From positions 1 to 7,316 of the forward strand of contig WQSA01000064.1 of assembly GCA_009788135.1 (NCBI GenBank): a stretch of 7,316 nucleotides of DNA, given 5' to 3'. The notes under the pieces are model-generated. The model saw only the letters and a program-made list of their open reading frames with translations, did not search any database and was not told the origin of the DNA. Source of the DNA: Candidatus Fibrimonadales bacterium (GTDB taxonomy: Bacteria; Fibrobacterota; Fibrobacteria; Fibrobacterales; Fibrobacteraceae). Both the position numbers and the translations under genes were made by a program. Positions 4,660-7,316 of this stretch are shown here, piece by piece. Each line of letters opens with the position of its first letter. Position 1 is the stretch's first letter.

Positions 4660-5121
4660 ATGAACATATCTGAACTTTGGCAGGAAAATGCAGATTTCGT
4701 GCTTAAAGTAGTGCAACGTTACGTGAATATGCAGTCGGTAGCCGAAGATATTCGCCAGGAGGTCTTTTTAAGGATAATCACCAGCGGAGATTCTTTCCGA
4801 GAGCTTTCTTCCGTAAGAACATGGCTTTACACCATAACATTTCGTTGCTGCATGGATTATTATAGAGATGAAAAGAGGAATCAGGAGATAATTGATGAGT
4901 ATAAGCTCACTGCACCTCTTGTTTTCCACGATAGCAATTCTCCGATATGGCAAGTGAATAATATTTCCGAAATGTTATGCCCAATTTCGCAACTATTTGT
5001 TGAGCTTTACTTTGGAGAAGGCTGGAGCAGAGAAGAGATATCGCAAGTTTTTGGCTATCACGCTGATTATGTTAGCAAAAAAATACAGATTGGAGTGCAA
5101 CAACTGCAAAAGGTTATATAA
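4660..5121 (+). CDS. ECF-type RNA polymerase sigma factor
   Basis: The 153-residue product is a short sigma-70 family member holding only regions 2 and 4, the ECF plan. Region 2 covers about residues 10-73: AEDIRQEVFLRI (28-39) is the core-binding helix signature, and VRTWLYTITFRCCMDYYRDEKR (52-73) matches the -10 reading helices. Region 4 covers about 107-153: QLFVELYFGEGWSREEISQVFG (111-132) followed by the recognition helix HADYVSKKIQIGVQQLQ (134-150). A short linker (74-106) joins them. The length is at the low end for ECFs (usually 160-200). Many ECFs are held by an anti-sigma factor encoded next door; none is seen here, and the next gene is a sensor kinase 30 bp downstream. Its two adjacent cysteines (63-64) in region 2 are unusual, but no role can be claimed. 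Divergence from the lipoprotein operon across the palindrome array suggests shared control. The family call is secure; the regulon is unknown. Confidence 0.88.
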   Translation: MNISELWQENADFVLKVVQRYVNMQSVAEDIRQEVFLRIITSGDSFRELSSVRTWLYTITFRCCMDYYRDEKRNQEIIDEYKLTAPLVFHDSNSPIWQVNNISEMLCPISQLFVELYFGEGWSREEISQVFGYHADYVSKKIQIGVQQLQKVI

Positions 5122-5133
5122 TTTTCCGCCAGC

Positions 5134-5145
5134 TTTTACTATATT
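5134..5145 (+). promoter_or_regulatory. Sensor kinase promoter -10, leaderless type
   Basis: In the 30-bp gap after the sigma factor gene, TTTTACTATATT ends 6 bp (ACCCCC) before the kinase ATG at 5152. The spacer contains no purine-rich ribosome site, so the kinase is probably made from its own leaderless transcript, alone or in addition to readthrough from the sigma gene. It matches the word seen before nuoA and the two minus-strand genes. Confidence 0.55.
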
Positions 5146-5151
5146 ACCCCC

Positions 5152-7316
5152 ATGAGCCCCCGAAAATACCTCATGCTCGCCATAATATTGTCTTTTGCAA
5201 TGCAATCTTATGCTTTTTCCTCGTATCGCAATATTCCTGGCGTAAACGCTGAAGAAATAGCTGCAATAGAAGCGCTTCAAAAACAGGGCAAAACATTTAC
5301 TTACGGCATAACGCACACTTCCGAGGCTTTTGAAGATGAAAACGGCAATGTCAGGGGTTATGCTGCTTTGCTGTGCGAGTGGCTGACAAAACTCTTCTCC
5401 ATTCCATTTGAGCCCAAGCTGTATGACTGGGATCGTTTAATGGCGGGTCTTGAAACGGGAGAGATTTCTTTTACCGGTGAATTGACGCAAACAGAGGAGC
5501 GTTTGAAAACATTGCGCATGACTGGCGCAATTGCCTCGCGTTCCTTGAAATATTTTCACATTGCGCATAGCAAGCCTCTGCAGGAGATAGCGGAGCTTAG
5601 ACCAGTACGTTTAGTGTTCCTTGAGGATGTCATTACGGTTGATCTTGTATCGTCGCATATCAATTATGAGTTTGAAGTATTGCGGGCAGATAATTCTAAC
5701 GCTGCGTACAATATGTTAAAAAACGGAGAAGCAGACGCTTTTATTGAAGAGAATATCACAGAGGCTGCTTTTGATGCATTTGACGATGTGGTTACAGAGG
5801 ATTTTTTTCCGCTGATTTATACGCCGGTTTCATTGTCCACGCAAGATTTAATGCTTGAACCTATTATATCGGTTGTGCAAAAAGCGCTGAACGGTGGTGG
5901 AAGTAATTATCTTGCGAATTTATACAATGACGGGTATAAGGAATATTTAAAGCATAAAATGTACATAATGCTTACCGAAGAAGAACGGGAATACATACGC
6001 AATAATCCGGTTATCCCCATTGTTGCGGAACATTATAATTATCCTGTAAGCTTTTACAATAAATACGAAAAACAGTGGCAGGGCATTTTCTTTGATGTAA
6101 TAAAAGAAACAGAAGAACTTACAGGATTATCTTTTAAACTGATAAACGACAACAAAACGGAATGGCCGGATTTGCTGAAACTCCTTGAAGATGGAGATGC
6201 TTTTATGGTGGCAGAGCTAATCCCCACGGAAGAGCGCAGAATAAAAGGTTTCTTGTGGCCCAACACTCCTACTATGCTGGATAAATATGCGCTTCTTTCA
6301 AAATCGGAATTTCCAAACATAACTCTCAGAGATGTTTTTTCCTTCAGGGTTGGCTTGCCCAACGGCACCGCATACGCCCAGTTATTCAACATTTGGTTTC
6401 CAAATCATGCAAAAGCAATAGATTATGAAAGCTCCGATGATGCTTTTGCCGCTCTTGAACGTGGTGAAGTTGACTTTGTTATGTCCAGCCAGCGCAGACT
6501 GCTAGCCATAACAAACCATCATGAATTTCCTGGTTATAAGGCAAACCTTGTGTTCGACAAAACTGCGGAATCTTATTTCGGATTCAACAAAGACCATGCA
6601 ACTCTTAGATCCATTTTCAACAAAGCGCTTTTGGTAATAGACATAGGAAGCATATCCGAACAATGGGTTCTCAAAACTTATGATTACAAAGGCAAGCTTG
6701 CGCAGGCGCAGCGCCCGTGGCTAATCGGCGCTTCTTTTCTTCTTTTGTGCGTGCTTATGCTTGTGGTGATTGTGTTCATGAAAGAACGTGGTGTTGGAAA
6801 GGTGAATTTGCGAGCCGCAGTTGCAAGAGCAGAAGCTGCCAATAGCGCAAAATCCACATTTCTGGCCAATATGAGCCACGAAATACGCACGCCTATGAAT
6901 GCAATTTTATCCATCACGGAAATATTGATTCAAGAAGAGAATGTTCCCGCAAAAATAGAAGATGGGCTTGGCAAAATATACAGTTCGTGCAGTTTGCTCT
7001 TGGGCATAATCAACGATATATTGGACTTTTCCAAAATAGAAGCTGGCAAGCTGGATATAATGCCTGCAGAATACAAAGTTGCAAGCATGATAAACGATTC
7101 GGCGCAATTGAACATGATGCGCATAGAAGACAAGCCCATAGAATTTGAAATTGAGATTGACGAAAATATTCCTGCAAAATTGATTGGCGATGAACTTCGC
7201 ATAAAGCAAATTCTCAACAATATGCTTTCCAATGCATTCAAATATACGGATGCGGGCAAGGTTACGCTGTCTGTTGATTTCAAAGAGGCTTGTCTTCTGC
7301 TTAGCGTGCGCGATAC
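5152..7316 (+). CDS. BvgS/EvgS-like sensor histidine kinase, 3' end missing
   Basis: The frame is open from the ATG at 5152 to the window end (721 codons), so the gene is truncated by the edge only. Order: signal peptide or first helix (1-21, ending SYA); a first periplasmic solute-binding domain of the SBP_bac_3 type (about 47-270, with TQTEER at 112-117); a second (about 287-510, with PTEER at 358-362); one transmembrane helix (523-543); a short helical linker without a visible HAMP or PAS domain; the HisKA dimer domain with FLANMSHEIRTPMNAIL and phospho-acceptor His576; and the start of the ATPase domain, with DELRIKQIL (680-688) and the N-box NNMLSNAFKYT (689-699, Mg-binding Asn694). The G boxes lie beyond the edge. 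In BvgS/EvgS-type kinases the paired Venus-flytrap domains sense periplasmic signals, and receiver and Hpt domains often follow; that part cannot be seen here. The ligand is unknown. The gene follows the sigma factor by 30 bp with its own promoter word. Confidence 0.92.
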   Translation, partial: MSPRKYLMLAIILSFAMQSYAFSSYRNIPGVNAEEIAAIEALQKQGKTFTYGITHTSEAFEDENGNVRGYAALLCEWLTKLFSIPFEPKLYDWDRLMAGLETGEISFTGELTQTEERLKTLRMTGAIASRSLKYFHIAHSKPLQEIAELRPVRLVFLEDVITVDLVSSHINYEFEVLRADNSNAAYNMLKNGEADAFIEENITEAAFDAFDDVVTEDFFPLIYTPVSLSTQDLMLEPIISVVQKALNGGGSNYLANLYNDGYKEYLKHKMYIMLTEEEREYIRNNPVIPIVAEHYNYPVSFYNKYEKQWQGIFFDVIKETEELTGLSFKLINDNKTEWPDLLKLLEDGDAFMVAELIPTEERRIKGFLWPNTPTMLDKYALLSKSEFPNITLRDVFSFRVGLPNGTAYAQLFNIWFPNHAKAIDYESSDDAFAALERGEVDFVMSSQRRLLAITNHHEFPGYKANLVFDKTAESYFGFNKDHATLRSIFNKALLVIDIGSISEQWVLKTYDYKGKLAQAQRPWLIGASFLLLCVLMLVVIVFMKERGVGKVNLRAAVARAEAANSAKSTFLANMSHEIRTPMNAILSITEILIQEENVPAKIEDGLGKIYSSCSLLLGIINDILDFSKIEAGKLDIMPAEYKVASMINDSAQLNMMRIEDKPIEFEIEIDENIPAKLIGDELRIKQILNNMLSNAFKYTDAGKVTLSVDFKEACLLLSVRD

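Noticed and set aside
6054..7283. Minus-strand open frames opposite the kinase (6054-6392, 6684-6917, 6907-7209, 6930-7283)
   Set aside because: All lie antisense to the continuous kinase frame with HisKA and N-box motifs, and none shows a family motif or promoter word.

Overview
The window looks like a tightly packed bacterial chromosome fragment from a Gram-negative lineage: two lipoproteins with lipoboxes, several signal peptides, a NuoA and a periplasm-sensing kinase. My best guess for the lineage is Fibrobacterota (Fibrobacter-like, gut-associated). That rests on the TTTTCTATATT-type motif set directly against start codons and on the gene style, not on a database match. Intergenic gaps are only 4 to 181 bp, apart from the first 289 bases. 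The first 20 bases are a pure G run, most likely a sequencing or contig-end artefact.

Layout. (1) 1-289: the G run, then AT-rich non-coding DNA that may hold the start of a minus-strand gene cut by the edge. (2) 290-682 (+): nuoA, standing alone without nuoB behind it. (3) 687-1640 (-): a secreted lipocalin-fold protein of the AttH/CrtC/Svf1 type, convergent with nuoA. (4) 1674-1871 (+): a tiny lipoprotein, divergent from gene 3 across only 33 bp. Its stop codon overlaps that of argB in a shared CTAG. (5) A minus-strand operon read from 4478 down to 1868: a lipoprotein with Ig-like character, a PEGA-domain membrane protein (overlapping by 10 bp), and argB (acetylglutamate kinase, 14 bp further on). 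(6) 4479-4659: a divergent regulatory region with three 31-bp tandem repeats, each holding an imperfect palindrome. (7) 4660-5121 (+): a short ECF sigma factor. (8) 5152-7316 (+): a BvgS/EvgS-like sensor histidine kinase with two periplasmic solute-binding domains, cut by the window end before its ATP-binding G boxes.

Two features tie the window together. First, five genes (nuoA, the AttH-like gene, the tiny lipoprotein, the 4478 lipoprotein and the kinase) carry a T-rich -10 element of the form TTTnCTAyATT ending 6-7 bp before the ATG. Transcription would then start at or one base before the start codon, giving leaderless mRNAs. The sigma factor and argB instead have ordinary Shine-Dalgarno sequences. 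Second, the palindromic repeat array sits between the sigma factor and the envelope lipoprotein/PEGA operon, at helical-turn spacing, and looks like a multi-site operator. Together, 4478-3858, 3867-2656, the sigma factor and the kinase could form an envelope-sensing regulatory locus. That link is inferred from neighbourhood only.
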